A DNA stretch of 64,000 nt, taken from NCBI GenBank assembly GCA_014607495.2, contig CP053159.1, forward strand, positions 6,827,501 to 6,891,500. The letters run 5' to 3'. This DNA comes from Carposina sasakii. Its lineage: Eukaryota; Arthropoda; Insecta; Lepidoptera; Carposinidae. Below the pieces are notes generated by a model that had not been told where the DNA came from, ran no database searches, and saw only the letters and a program-made list of their open reading frames with translations. A program made the translations under genes and the position numbers. Every line of letters starts with the position of its first letter. Position 1 is the first letter of the stretch. Below, in pieces: positions 1 to 12,100 of this stretch.

Positions 1-492
1 CACTAATTATAAAACCTATCATACAATGAGATCATTATCAAACCTAAAACATCTAACTTGTCTGAAAATGAGCTTAATATTTTTTAAGGGAATGTCATTC
101 TCTTGGTTCGAAAATTACAGAGATAACGAATAAGGAAACTCCTCGTACAAATATTACTTAGGTATATCTATGATATAATCAAGATATCAGCTACCCAAAA
201 CAGCTAGTTATAACTAGCTGTTTTGGGTAGCTGATATCTTTATTATATCATAGATTGCTCTTTCACTTGATGCGAATGAATGTGTTGAATGTGGATCACC
301 CAGCTAAAGCTATTATATAGAATATATTATATTCGACAACATAATTTTTGTTTCAGTTTTGTAGTCCAATAAAGTCTACCCTCTACAATTATTCCGAATC
401 CACTTACGGTCAAATGAAATTGAATATTGTACAAATTGTGCAACAGATACAACATTTATCAAGTTGCTATAATTATCAAGCTGCTATTTGTA
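1..492. other. Left edge, no gene seen
   Basis: This AT-rich stretch has no convincing coding signal. Its only clear structure is the palindrome at 166-255. Confidence 0.5.
166..255. repeat. 90-bp near-perfect palindrome
   Basis: Two 45-base arms meet with no spacer between 210 and 211. The only arm mismatch is 180 against 241. The arms carry GATATCAGCTACCCAAAAC and its complement. A foldback element or small MITE is the simplest reading; no target duplication was identified. Confidence 0.85.
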
Positions 493-877
493 TTAAGGCA
501 GGAGACCACTTTAGGAGCGTAAAAAATAGGTATTTTTTGGGATTTTTTTTAGAGGGAATAAAATAATCCGATTATTTTCAAATTTGGACAAAAGTTTATT
601 GGAACTGTTGAGTATTGAAAATATTTTTTTTTTCCGGGATGACCAAAAAAATGGCGGCGGTATTAAGGAGCTCCGGCCGCCTGTTTCCCGCGACATCGAA
701 AACTGCTGCAGTTGCCACTCTTTTTCGGTTGATCTGAAAAAGATTTAATAATGGTCATTCTTTTACTGACATATTAAGGGGAAGGATATACCTATAAAAA
801 GATGAAAAAGTGCAAAATTCAAAATTTGGGAGCCTTTTTACTCCAAAGTTCGAATTTTCGACCATTTTTTCGACATA

Positions 878-960
878 GGGTAAATGTGGGATAGTCGCCT
901 CACTGGGATAGATGCCTCGGTAAACACGTAGCAACATGTACAAACAATAACCTCGCGCTG
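878..960. repeat. Left terminal and subterminal repeats of the pogo-like element
   Basis: GGGTAAATGTGGGATAGTCG is followed by GGGATAGATGCCTC at about 903. Further related words lie at 1225-1310 in both orientations. Confidence 0.7.
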
Positions 961-1336
961 TTTTGTTTAAACGTAAGCCTAGCTCCTTCCCCCCGCCAGT
1001 CAGTATCGGGCATTTCGTTAGAGCGCACGTGTCGAAATTTGTGAGACGGAACATAAATTACGCGGCAATTTATTGTTGGATTTGCCTTGCGTTAAATCTT
1101 TTTGCCCTCGCAACTTTTCATGTTATGAGGTAAGTGCTTGAAGTTTTGTATTTTTAATGTGTATATATGTCATATAAACTCATTTTATTATTTTTAAAGT
1201 GTTTTTTAAAGCAATTTATTTAATAATCTGGAGGGCGTCTATCCCTTCAAAAAAGGATAGATGCCCCAGTTTTTGTGAGTATAGATGCCCTAAGAGGCAT
1301 CTATCCCTTTATTGTGTTTATTGTGTTTCTCTAGGT

Positions 1337-3614
1337 ATGCCACGCAAATACGTGCGTAAAGCAGGGGCACGCCCCAGAGGCACGTGGACAGAAGATGCCC
1401 TTGTAAAGGCCTTTGAAGAGCTAAGGCAAAATAAATATGGTATAAATGAAGTATCTCGTCATTTTGGAATTCCAGCCAGAACCCTAAGAAGACGATTTGC
1501 TAAACAAGATACAAAAAAAATCACATTAGGTATTTTTGTTAACTTGTCTTCAAAATATTAAATCATTTAAAATATTTTAATATCTTCATTGTTTTTTAAT
1601 TTCATACGTTTATTTTTAGGAAAACACCCAGTTCTGGATTTCGAAAATGAAAAACGGCTTGTCGCACACATCCAAAAACTAGAGACTGCAGGATTTCCTG
1701 TAACACGAGATACGGTACGAAGACTAGCTTTTCAATTTGCTGAAAAGCTAGGTATTGAACATAACTTTAATAAAGAAACATGCAAAGCTGGACCTCATTG
1801 GCTACAATCTTTTCTGGAACGCCAGCCAAGGCTTAGCATCCGACAAGTTGAAGGTTTATCTCTTGCCCGAGCTCAGGGACTTAATCGTGAGGAAGTCGAC
1901 AAAATGTTTAAGCTGTTGCTTCAAGTCTTAACAGAACATGATTTACTAGACAAACCAGATCGTATATTTAATGTCGACGAAACTGGGGTCCAGTTAAACA
2001 ATAAACCGGGAAAGGTTATTGCTACGAAGGGCGCAAAATTAGTTCACTCAGTAACATCTGGGGAAAAAGGGGAGACTCTTTCGGTAATAGCTTGCTGCAA
2101 TGCCGCTGGAAATTTTATATCTCCAGTAGTTATTATTAAAGGAGTAAACAAAAAGCCCGAATTCCAAGATGGTCTTCCTCTTGGATCAGATGTCTACATG
2201 AGCAAAAAATCGGCTTATGTTAATGCAGAGTTATTTCAGAAATGGCTATTGCAGCATTTTATTCCCAGAAAACCTCATGGAAAAGTGGTTTTACTTCTAG
2301 ATGGGCATTCTTCACACACAAACTCTGCTGACATGTTAGAGACTGCGGAAGAAAATGGTATTATACTCTTTTGTTTGCCAAGTCACAGCACGCAAGCTTT
2401 ACAACCCTTAGACCGCAGTTTTTTCAAGCCATTTAAAACTTTTTATGCAGCTGAAACTAAAAACTGGATGCTTACAAATAAAGAAAAAAAAATCAATCGC
2501 TTTGCAGCTGGCAAACTAATTGGTAACGCATGGATCCGAGCGGCTACGCCTTCTAATGCTATTTCGGGGTTTCGGGCTTGCGGTATTTACCCATACAATC
2601 CAACTGCTATTCCAGAAAGTTTTTTTGCAATCTCTGATTTGTCATCAAGGAGTCAACTCCGCGATAGCTCATTGATCGAGCAAATCGATTCGATCGATGC
2701 ACATGATACATCACAGCTATCTGGTCCCTCATGTAGTAGTCAGACGTTAATAGAATTAGACTGCAACGAGGTTCTTATGACCCCAACTGTGGCTGAAATG
2801 CCAATTTGTACATCACCAGATTCAGATCTAACTCACGAGATTTATAATACTAGTCCCAATACAGCAAGAGAAGTTTCTCCATCTCTCATCTCTTCTTTAC
2901 CTTGTCTGCAGCCTAATGCAGAAAGCACTCAGGATACGCCTAGCAAGTTCTTGCAAGAATTTTCTCCAATACCAACAGTGCCCATACCGTTATATAAAAG
3001 AGGTAAACAGTCAGCTGCAGTATTGACTTCTAAAGAAAACATCGCAATTAAGAGAAACAAGGGCAAGCTAACTCCAAACATACCGTGTAAAGGTAAATCA
3101 CTCAAAAAGACAGTGAAAAAAAAGATCAAGAGCTGATTTACAGGATACAGATACAAGTGCAACATGTGATTCCGATAACTTTAAAGAAAATGAAACTCAT
3201 GTTCAAATGAAAAAGAAAAAAGAAAAGAGATCTAAGAAAATGAGAGGAAAAAAATTAAATAAAACTTCAACTACAAATACAATTCAGCGTCCTATTCGTA
3301 TAATTCATAAAAGGAAACAAATAAGCAAAGTTCGTGATGAAAGGGAAACAACTCCTTCAAATATATCAGACTCTTCTGAAAATGCATCAAACGAATGCGT
3401 GGAATGTTACGAAAAATTTGAGGAAACACAATCAACGGTGGATTGGATTCAGTGCATCATGTGCAAAAAGTGGTTGCATGAAACCTGCACAATGTATGGA
3501 GATTATTGTAATCCATGTCATCGTTTAAAAACTACGTCAAGAAAAAAATTGTTATATGTAAAACAAGTTAAGCGCATAGCAATACTTAAAATTGATGCTG
3601 ATTGTTTTAATTAA
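1337..3614 (+). CDS. pogo-like transposase with HTH, CENP-B, DDD and C-terminal zinc-finger regions (spliced)
   Basis: The inferred exons are 1337-1529, 1620-3092 and 3151-3614, giving roughly 709 residues with an open frame. Exon 1 (start MPRKYVRKAG) is a Psq-type helix-turn-helix. Exon 2 opens with a CENP-B-type DNA-binding region followed by the DDE_1 catalytic core. The catalytic acidic residues are D in FNVDETG (codon at 1976), D in LLLDGHSSH (2300) and D in LQPLDRSFFKPF (2411); the last pair has 36 residues between, fitting pogo DD36D. The exon 3 part is very Lys-rich, then has a CxxC...CxxC...HxxC...CxxC pattern like a PHD finger. Intron 1 (GT-AG, 90 nt) joins in frame. Intron 2 (58 nt) is short and less sure; without it the protein stops at 3136. 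All key residues are present, so the copy may have been active recently. Confidence 0.82.
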
Positions 3615-3707
3615 TCTAGATTTATTAGATTTAGCTCATTCCAAAGATGATTATATTGGAGAAAAAGTTGATTAAAGTTAACGAAATCTAAATAATCTGT
3701 AATTTAA

Positions 3708-3965
3708 TTACATAGGGTAACTATCCCACAAGCCGAAATATCACTGCGGCATCTAACCCACACAACAGGCGTCTATCCTCATTTATAAATCTTTTTTATT
3801 TCGTTTATTACTAAGTAAATAAAACAGATAAAATTAAATAATCTTAATTAGTTTTTACATTAATAAATACACAATAAATCACAAAAGGTCACGATTTGAA
3901 ATTGCTTATTTTCTATAAGTTATTCGCCTGTTTCAAAAAGTGTGGCAACTATCCCACATTTACCC
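3708..3965. repeat. Right terminal and subterminal repeats of the pogo-like element
   Basis: Words such as GGGTAACTATCCC (about 3716), GGCGTCTATCC (about 3768) and GGCAACTATCCCACATT (about 3943) mirror the left-end motifs and end at the TA target. Confidence 0.7.
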
Positions 3966-4499
3966 TATTTGACCCCCAAAAAATTATTTATTTACACGCT
4001 ACCTTAGAAACTTTAGGTATATCCTTCCGATAATATTACTGAGAGTAACCTCACAAAATTTCATCAAAATCGGTGAATAACTTTTTGAGCTACAACACGA
4101 GCAGTTTTTGAAAAAGTAGTTTCGAGATAATCGCGTTTAAAGTTTCAACATGAGAAATTGATTAATTGTAGTAACTTACGGATTAATCGGCTATTCCAGG
4201 CGCGTACAATAGTCCTTCGACTTCCTCGAAAAACTGATTTTCCTCCGCTAGCTGCTTTCCCCGAAACAGCTGCCTGACCATACAAAAGGTAAATAAAGGA
4301 AGCGAAGGTCGCTCTGCCTCTAACGGCCCGAGCGACCTGACCGAATATTGTTCCCGCACTCCAAATGCGATAACTCTGTATATATTCGATATTTTGAGTT
4401 TTCCTTTGGTCATAATATTTTGTTGGTATTATACTTTCGAAATATGTAATTTAAAAAAAATCGATTTTTTGAAAATTTTAAAGTGGTCTCCTGCCTTAA

Positions 4500-7400
4500 G
4501 TATACCACGAAATTAACATACTATAAACACACAAAAGATTATTTTCTGTGATAACATATCTATCATACTTAGGTAGGTAAAAAGTAATCCATTAAGTTTG
4601 CATCAGGTATATTAAGATTAAAATATTATGGATTTGTGTAAGTTATTTACAGTTTATTAAGAATATTATTGCCTACACCAGCATCTTACACATCATTTGA
4701 ATAGGTACTTAATTTAATGGTGTATTTTAATAAGTATGGAAAGTTATATTATAACCCCTGATACTGGTAAATAATCTAATATCATTAGATTTTCATAAGC
4801 CACACAGAATAAAAGAAAACCCAATTTTCTTCACAATATCTTGTTCCACTCATAAAGTTACGCTGAGCCGATACTTTCTTTTTCTCATATGACTTTTTCG
4901 ATAGCTTATTGTTGTTGAAACAACCATATTTTCGCTATTCTATTTCAAATTTCACGGTACTTATCTCTAACGATGTCTGCCACTATATCTTTGGGTATCA
5001 TTGTAGCTCTTGCAGTTTTCGTCAGCGAGGCCTTGGCGCTTCTTCCTGGTCGTCTGCAGAAATACACATAAACATTGTAAACCAGTTGTCTGGTGTCTTC
5101 TGGTAATTCCACCTGACAATCCTCTGTCCCTCCTCCGCTCCTAGTATTGTTGTATAGCCTTCTCCAGCTGAACATCGTCCACGCTGTCATAGCTTCGTCT
5201 CCGTATTGCGCCGTTTTGTCGTCAGATCTGCTCTCAGTTATTTGTTAGGGATTGTGCTCGTTCGTCTACTTTTTCAAATATTGGTACATACGGATATCAC
5301 TGAGTCTTGGTGTTGAGTTACTAGATCGGACCAATTATTAATTTTAAACTTTGGGGAGACTTCTTTTTCTGGCTAAGAAGTAAATAAGAATTTGACAATT
5401 TATTTTTGTAGCTTTGTAAATATCCGTTCTGTAACAAAGTTGTTTCGCGACTGTCCTAGCAAAGGTTGTTGAGCGGTGATCAGTAGTCCAATCACAGCCA
5501 TACGTTTCCAATATCCGCTGTTCAGAACGTGATCACAATTCTCCATCAGTCAATAAGTACTTGACGACGAATATTGCATTTAGCATTCATAGAGACACTC
5601 TATAAACAACTTCGTTAACCACACATAGAGATGTAGCCGTTATGAAAAGAAACTGCACAAATCCTTTTTAGCACGATACACCGTTGTTTTATGCATTAAT
5701 ATTGTTGGGGCGCTTGCTATAAATTATTGATTAGGAATACAGATCAGAGATTCCCACAGACAATGCTTCCGAGGATTACCTATAATACCAGTGTTATTTT
5801 CTGGACCATTATTCTGGGTGATTTCATTTCTCCTTGATTGCTTCGTGCAATACACTTTCAAGCAATACATTTTCCGATTTGAAAATAGCTGCCCTAATAA
5901 CGATCTTGAGTTGAGTTTACAGATTACGTCCATTAATATTTCACTTTGCCTTGAAAGTGCCCCGCCCAAGTGGGCCCATTATAATTACTGGAACTCAGAA
6001 AATCGCATTTTATCTACCTACCTAACTACAAATCATGTGTATTCAAAACATTATCTGTAGACAGACCCTCAATTTGTTTGGTAACGAGAAAATTGTAACG
6101 TCATTGATTTTATATTTGGCAGTAAACTGGCAATATCAGTTACTATCTAGTTATAACGGTACTTGGGCTAAATGAGTGAATAGGATTTGATGCGGAAATT
6201 GTAGCGAACGAACATAATGATTGTGGCACCAATTTTACGGTGTCTAGCGACGAGACAATATGACAGCCCCTGCTTCGTTTCAGTGACCAAGCTTCACCTG
6301 GCCACATCATCGAGTAATTACCATTTCAGCGAAGGAAGTTAGAATTGGAACACTAACAAAGCCAGTAACAAATAACTTAGGATTGCGTATAGTTATCTTT
6401 ACTTGTCGATGTTCAGTGTTATCTTCTATTTTTACCTTATCAGATAATTGTACATTATCTTACACAATTAGAATTCTTTATAACATTATTTATTTATTGG
6501 GACGTTTCATTATCGGTATTAGAGTTAAGTAAAATAACTTGCTTAGTCACAATTTTGTTTCTTCAAACCCGTGCGTGACATAATTAGATGACTTTATTAA
6601 TTATTTTGTTTTTAGTTGGCAAGGTTTTTTAAAAGTTAATAATTTTAATAACAAACATCGAATCCAGTTTTAAGATAATTTAATAAAACTCGTTTTGAAG
6701 AACATGATATAAAAAGTAGTTTCTTATGAGGAAAATAAATATCGTACCTACCTATCCACAGTACCTTATAGAAGGTTATTCTATTAAAACTACCTTATAA
6801 TGCTGTACATGTTAGATGTAATTTTAATTGTTTTACATGCATACTTATTTTATTAATAAAAGCAGCATAAAGTATAAACGCTATTACCAAGGCTATAAAG
6901 TTCACTCCACTAGATGATTAAATGGGCACATACTTTCTTACGATTGCGGTCACAAAGAGAAGACTAACATAACACAGTGACGCCAATAAGGTTTCTTTAC
7001 ACTACTTAAAAATCAATCATCCAATAAAATGTAAGGAAATACACATATACTTTTATCAATGGCCCTTTGGCAAAGGGTATAGACCAAACTCTACTCTTGT
7101 TAAGGTTGTCTTCTACCCACTGCATACGTAATTTAGACCTTTTCAATTGTTTTCAACAGACAAAAGTATTTGTTGGCGTTAATTATAGTAATAAAACGTG
7201 TTTAATCGACTGGTCGTCATAATTTTACGCTGAATAATTATTTATCGGCCATTAAATAATGTTCACCCTGTAATAGAGATAAGACTTGGCTAATGATTTT
7301 AAAGTGATTACTGAATGCGTGTAAGTAGAGCCATGTCATGTTTGGTAACTGTCACTATACAAATGACTCAGGATGAGAATGACTCAAACTTTTAGTAAAA

Positions 7401-8100
7401 AATCAATGACTGGACAATTGGACATACGCACGTAAGTACACGAAAGAAAGAAATGTTATCTAATAGGATATTCCAGGGAGAAATTATTATAAGACATGTT
7501 TCTAATAATATTATATTCCTTGTAGGTAGGTAAGTACCTAAATTTAATCTGGACGGCTTTCTTGTTGTATTTTGTCCTAAAAATACCCTTCTAATATCCG
7601 ACATCTGTTTCCTAGCAATAGGTCCCGCATTTTGCACCTGCGTCCGTCCCACTCGCTCGCACGTGCTTAAAGTAGAGCCCTAGCCGTTGCTGCGTCTGCG
7701 CATAATATTGTCATAAGTGCCAAAAGAGACATTGTCATGAAGGACTATGATGACTATGAACTACTTGTTTATAGAGTTACGTTAAGGCCCGAGTTCGCCA
7801 AAAATTGATAAAATTTTATAAAATAAAAATTTAATTACCGAAAAAGCAAAGGAAATCATTAAAAAAAATATCAGCGAATCGTCAATTACCTATATTAAAA
7901 ACCTATTGAGATAGTGGTAATAAACTGTTGAGACAACAATCAACCAAGATAAGAAACATCTCACAGTTCCGACTTATAACTTATAGTACAAACAAAATTT
8001 TGCGAACCCTTGTTTTGTAATATGATTTGTGTGAACCGTCGGATCTCAACGGAACATGGTATCGAATCCGAATTAAAGCCGGCTATTAGAATGATGATCT
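4500..8100. other. Intergenic, no host gene recognised
   Basis: This AT-rich sequence has no supportable exon chain. It contains one degenerate transposase-like ORF at 4945-5190. Open frames near 5724-6060 and 7392-7652 have no recognised motifs and look like chance. Confidence 0.5.
4945..5190 (-). pseudogene. Possible N-terminal fragment of an insect DDE transposase
   Basis: The 81-residue frame has a basic segment followed by a helix-turn-helix-like KTARATMIPKDIVADIV, reminiscent of the N-termini of insect DDE transposases (a vowel-rich NVYVYF block, then a KTARATG-type helix). No catalytic core follows. The family is not assigned. Confidence 0.3.
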
Positions 8101-8114
8101 CACCAGTCTTCAAT

Positions 8115-8540
8115 CTCGACAATGCAAAGGACCGGTCTCGCGGGTAGCGCGGCGTGGGGCGGGTCGGGGACTCCGCTGCAGGGTTCGTGCTGTGCTCGCC
8201 CACCGGCCCGCAGTCAGTTGAGTCAGTCACTACGACAGTTGGTCGCCCCACGTGCGGCGCGCGCGCCTCTTCCTCGAAATCCACTGCATTCCTACAAACA
8301 AAATTTACCTAAAATGAAGACTCTAAACAAGTGCAACATGGATAGATCAAGTATTTGTGCGAATTACTAAAAAGATTAGTTCTGTGATCATAACACGACA
8401 CGGTCCAAAGAACAATGCTGTGGGAAAAAATAACGTTCAGCTGGCATCGGCAGTCGTTCCCAGCTACCTACCTAGCCCCTCTCCCCCCGCGAGCCGGGTG
8501 CCGAGTTCAATGCGCCTCTCTGCGTTTATTCATCGTTTGT
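8115..8540 (+). promoter_or_regulatory. CpG-rich island, candidate numb promoter / 5' exon
   Basis: Two GC-rich blocks (about 8120-8280 and 8440-8530) stand out from AT-rich surroundings, 0.5-0.9 kb before the numb start codon. CpG and runs such as GGCGCGCGCGCC are frequent. No TATA box or mapped start can be claimed. ORFs crossing the block on both strands have no recognised domains and are probably composition effects. Confidence 0.4.
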
Positions 8541-9041
8541 GGGAAAAGTTGACCCCCGTTTAAAAAATATATTGTTAACGAATTCACACGATTCAAGTTG
8601 TGACTACCGCATCTTAATTTTTCATGGCCCCTTGAAAAGCTCTTGTTTTTATCTCGAAGTCCTTTGATTTTTTCAATCACCATATTTTGATGGTATTCTG
8701 TAGTTTCATTAAAGAGGCCAGTGTTACTAACTAGTCCAAATTAATGTTCTTAATTTACACTCCAAGGTTGTATTATACAAACCGAAATTATTTATTCTGA
8801 GTTTACCATGTTTGTCGAGTTTCAACGTCGTCGTCGAGTTTTTTATCTTATTATGCTACGTGTAGCCTGTATTTACAGAAATAGGACAGTGCTATGAGAT
8901 TGGGCAATGCGCTTGGTGTTTTAATTACAATAATCAGTGAATGCGAAAATAATTGTGTGGACAGTAGTAAAAATGTGCAGTGGATATTAGTGGATAAGTG
9001 AAGTGCCCTTGTTAGAGATAGTTTTGGATTACCTTTCAACA

Positions 9042-9116
9042 ATGGGGAACCAAGGATCGTCGCCGCACGAGCCGCTGGATCGCGCCCAGCAGATACAAAA
9101 CGGCGACCTCAAAATG
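9042..9116 (+). CDS. numb: numb coding exon 1
   Basis: It encodes [14 protein letters not shown]... to LKM. The ATG context is AACAATGG. The donor is ATG|GTGCGA and the phase is 0. Confidence 0.88.
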
Positions 9117-12100
9117 GTGCGACACATTTTTTTATGCTGCATTTACTATTCATTATTCAATGTGCATTCAGTCAGTCGATAAATGAATGCTTAACATCTA
9201 GTTGTACGTCACGAACTTTAAAATAATCAAATCGCCTTCCGCCGACGATGAGCACCCGTTGGGTAACGTTTCTGATAGATTTAAACATGCCAAACATTTT
9301 CCTTCTCCAAAACATATACGTACAGCTTCTAGCGAAAACCTTTACCTACACGTAATTTTTTAATTATTAATATGTTAATATACATTAATAAAATTAGCAT
9401 AGTTGCACACTAGCTCACTTGCTGGAAAACTAATTGGGAAAAAACCCTTGTATTAATTATTATATAATAATTAGATAGGATAAACCTTATATCTTACATC
9501 CAAATAAATCGACTAAGAGAAAACATTTAACTGTGTAGACAGTGGACATCGATTGGCGGATTTCATAAATAGTCTTTGAATAGAATTGATTGATCTAAAG
9601 CTCTTATTGTGAACGTTTTAAGTCCATATTCGTCTGTCGCAGCACATTTCCATATGGCACCATATGTTGTGCTGTTAATTTAAGTTTTAAAGCCGTACTT
9701 AATAGGTGCTTGTACATCTGGTGAAGTAACATTTGCTCCAGATTCTCGTGTCACGCGTGTCACATCTGCCTTATATGATCATAACGCCACTTAAAGTGTT
9801 TGAACAACTGATTACGGTAGTTTTTTTTTATCATTTCAGTTTACACTCTCAAATTTGGTAGGGGATTTAATGGGTTCGTTGAGATTTTCAGAAGAGCCTC
9901 CTGTTGTAACTTAGTTCCAATTATCTTTTCTAAGTCTTCCTGCTGCAAGCCATTGTAAAAAACGACAATACTAAGTATTGTAGATTACAATTGAATGAAA
10001 CCTTAGAAAGAAAACTGGTTTCTTGAAGATGTACCTAACCCCTATACCCAAGTAAGGTAGTTGTGAAGTTTGTGAAGGTACCATGTTAGTAACACCTTTG
10101 ACTTTCATGTTTGCATTTTCGCTTTTGTCGACAAATATGAAATTAAATGTGTGTGAACAACCTCTTCGTCAAGTCATAGTTTCACCTCTTTCACTGAAAT
10201 CGCAATGAAATTGACATCGTAGAAGCGTCCAAAATGAAATCAAAATTATCTACTCGACATGAATGCTGTATAATGTGCAAATATGCAGAACCATTAAGTA
10301 CTTTATGAAAGTGATTAGAAGATAGAATATCTAAATGTAGTAGAATGAGAATTAGGCAACCTAGTAATTTTTACCTAACAATAACATTAACAGTGTAAAC
10401 CTCTTGTTTAGTCCGTGTCGTGTTATCACTAGAGTACATAAGTAATAAAACAAAGTCAGTTCCCACTGTCTGTCTGTCCCTATGTATGTTTACATCTTTC
10501 AAAGTACACAACGGATTTTGTTGCGGTTTTTTAAAATAGATAAAGTGATTAAAGGGAAAGTCAAAAATTTTAGATAATACGGACAAGGGGCATTTGGTTG
10601 GATAGACTTATATTTATTTGCATTAAGCATAGGTAGAATTCTATTGTGTGCGTGAGACCCATGATGTGAGCCCACTAGTTTAATCTATAATTATTGAAAA
10701 AGTCGGAGAACATGTTAACACTTCGAAATATTTTATTTAATTGCGGGGCTAAATCAAATTCTTAACTTCTAAACCTATCTGCACTATTTTTAACCCCCGA
10801 CGCAAAAACGACGGGGTGTTATAAGTTTGACGTGTCTGTGTGTAAATGTGTATGTGTCTGTCTGTGGCATCGTAGCTCCCAAACGGATGATCCGATTTTA
10901 ATGTGGTTTTTTTTTGTTTGAAAGGTATATCAGTCGAGAGTGTTCTTAGCTATGTTTGGTGGAAATCGGTTCAGGTCTTCAAGGTCATCAGGTCGTTTGT
11001 TAGGTGTGATAGGAATGTTACACGCTCAGTTTGCTTGCAAGCATATGTGGGATCTGACATTTGAAACACTAATGTCTTCTGGAACCACTAAGCTGGTCTG
11101 CTGTTAGGGCTCGAAGATAGGAGACGTAACCCTGGACTGCCTTTTAGTAAACCCATCGAGTTTGGGCTCGTTAGATTTGTCTTAACTAGTTCTCTTTATG
11201 TTTCTAATTGACGAGGACCTGATGCTGGAAATCTGGAACCTCTGAGCTGGTCTGATGATAGGGCTTGAAGGTAGGAGATGTAACCCTGGTCTACCTTTTA
11301 GTAAACCCATCGAGTTTGGGCTCGTTGAATTTGTCTTGACTGGTTCTCTTCATGTTTGTAATTGACGAGGACCTGATGCTGGAAATGGGATGTGGCGGAT
11401 GAAACCCTGGAATGCCAGAAAGAAACGGATAAACCGATTTATATTTTTGCTGAAAATCTAGAATGACCAAAGTTTAATCTTTATTGATTCTTAATCTCTG
11501 CAATTCTCCCAGAGCCAGTTTGTTAAACAGCTTCCTTTGGTCGAGATCGCATATAGCGACCCCATCGAAACTTTTTACGCGGCGAAAAATAACAGAAATG
11601 AAATAAAAGAATGAAAAATTAAGGAGCTCCTTAATTTAATCAAAATTTAATCAAAAATTTCATACGTACGGTCAACAGCAGGCCAAGATAACCATTTGCA
11701 GTTCAAAATTAGCGGTTATGCCTCCGACATAAAGGTGGCACAAAGTCCCGAGTAGATAGTCTGACATGCTTTAGTTGGTACTTACATAGTGTTAAAAGTT
11801 ATTTTTTGCTTTTTATAGGGTTTAGCATTTTAAACCTTTTGTCATAATGATTGCGTCCTTTTTTTGGGTCGGGGTTTTTTTTTTATTTTAAATTTAATAC
11901 ACCTATGATATTTGGACACTTACCTGAGAAATCTCATAGTAATTTAACCGTGAATACTCCGAATGTTTTGTGAACCCACCTACATTAAAAACTCATTAAT
12001 TTCAATGATTTTGTATATGAAAATACAAAACCCTTTATTTAATTAACCCATTTACACCCAATCAAACGTAATTACAATTACTCATAAATTTAATATACCT

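Larger units (their letters stand above)
878..3965 (+). mobile_element. pogo-like (Tc1/mariner superfamily) DNA transposon, apparently full length
   Basis: Terminal inverted repeats beginning GGGTAAATGTGGGATAGT run inward from 878 and from 3965, and TA lies directly outside both ends (876-877, 3966-3967), as in Tc1/mariner target duplications. Subterminal copies of a GGATAGATGCC-like word occur in both orientations near both ends and probably bind transposase. The element carries one transposase gene of three exons on the plus strand. It is inserted in the TTAA-bounded element at 497-4495, so it is the younger of the two. Confidence 0.88.
497..4495. mobile_element. TTAA-bounded DNA element, host of a nested transposon
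   Basis: The 17-base terminal inverted repeat GGCAGGAGACCACTTTA starts at 497 and returns inverted, ending at 4495. Each end is flanked outside by TTAA (493-496 and 4496-4499), the target duplication typical of piggyBac-type elements. A second internal inverted pair, GAAGGATATACCTA near 782 and its complement near 4014, lies inside. Without the nested pogo-like insertion the element is about 0.9 kb and has no transposase of its own, so it appears non-autonomous. Assignment to piggyBac rests on TTAA only. Confidence 0.75.

Noticed and set aside
7961..8370. Open frames on both strands of the CpG-rich block
   Set aside because: No recognisable domain or splice partner; most likely promoter or 5' untranslated sequence.
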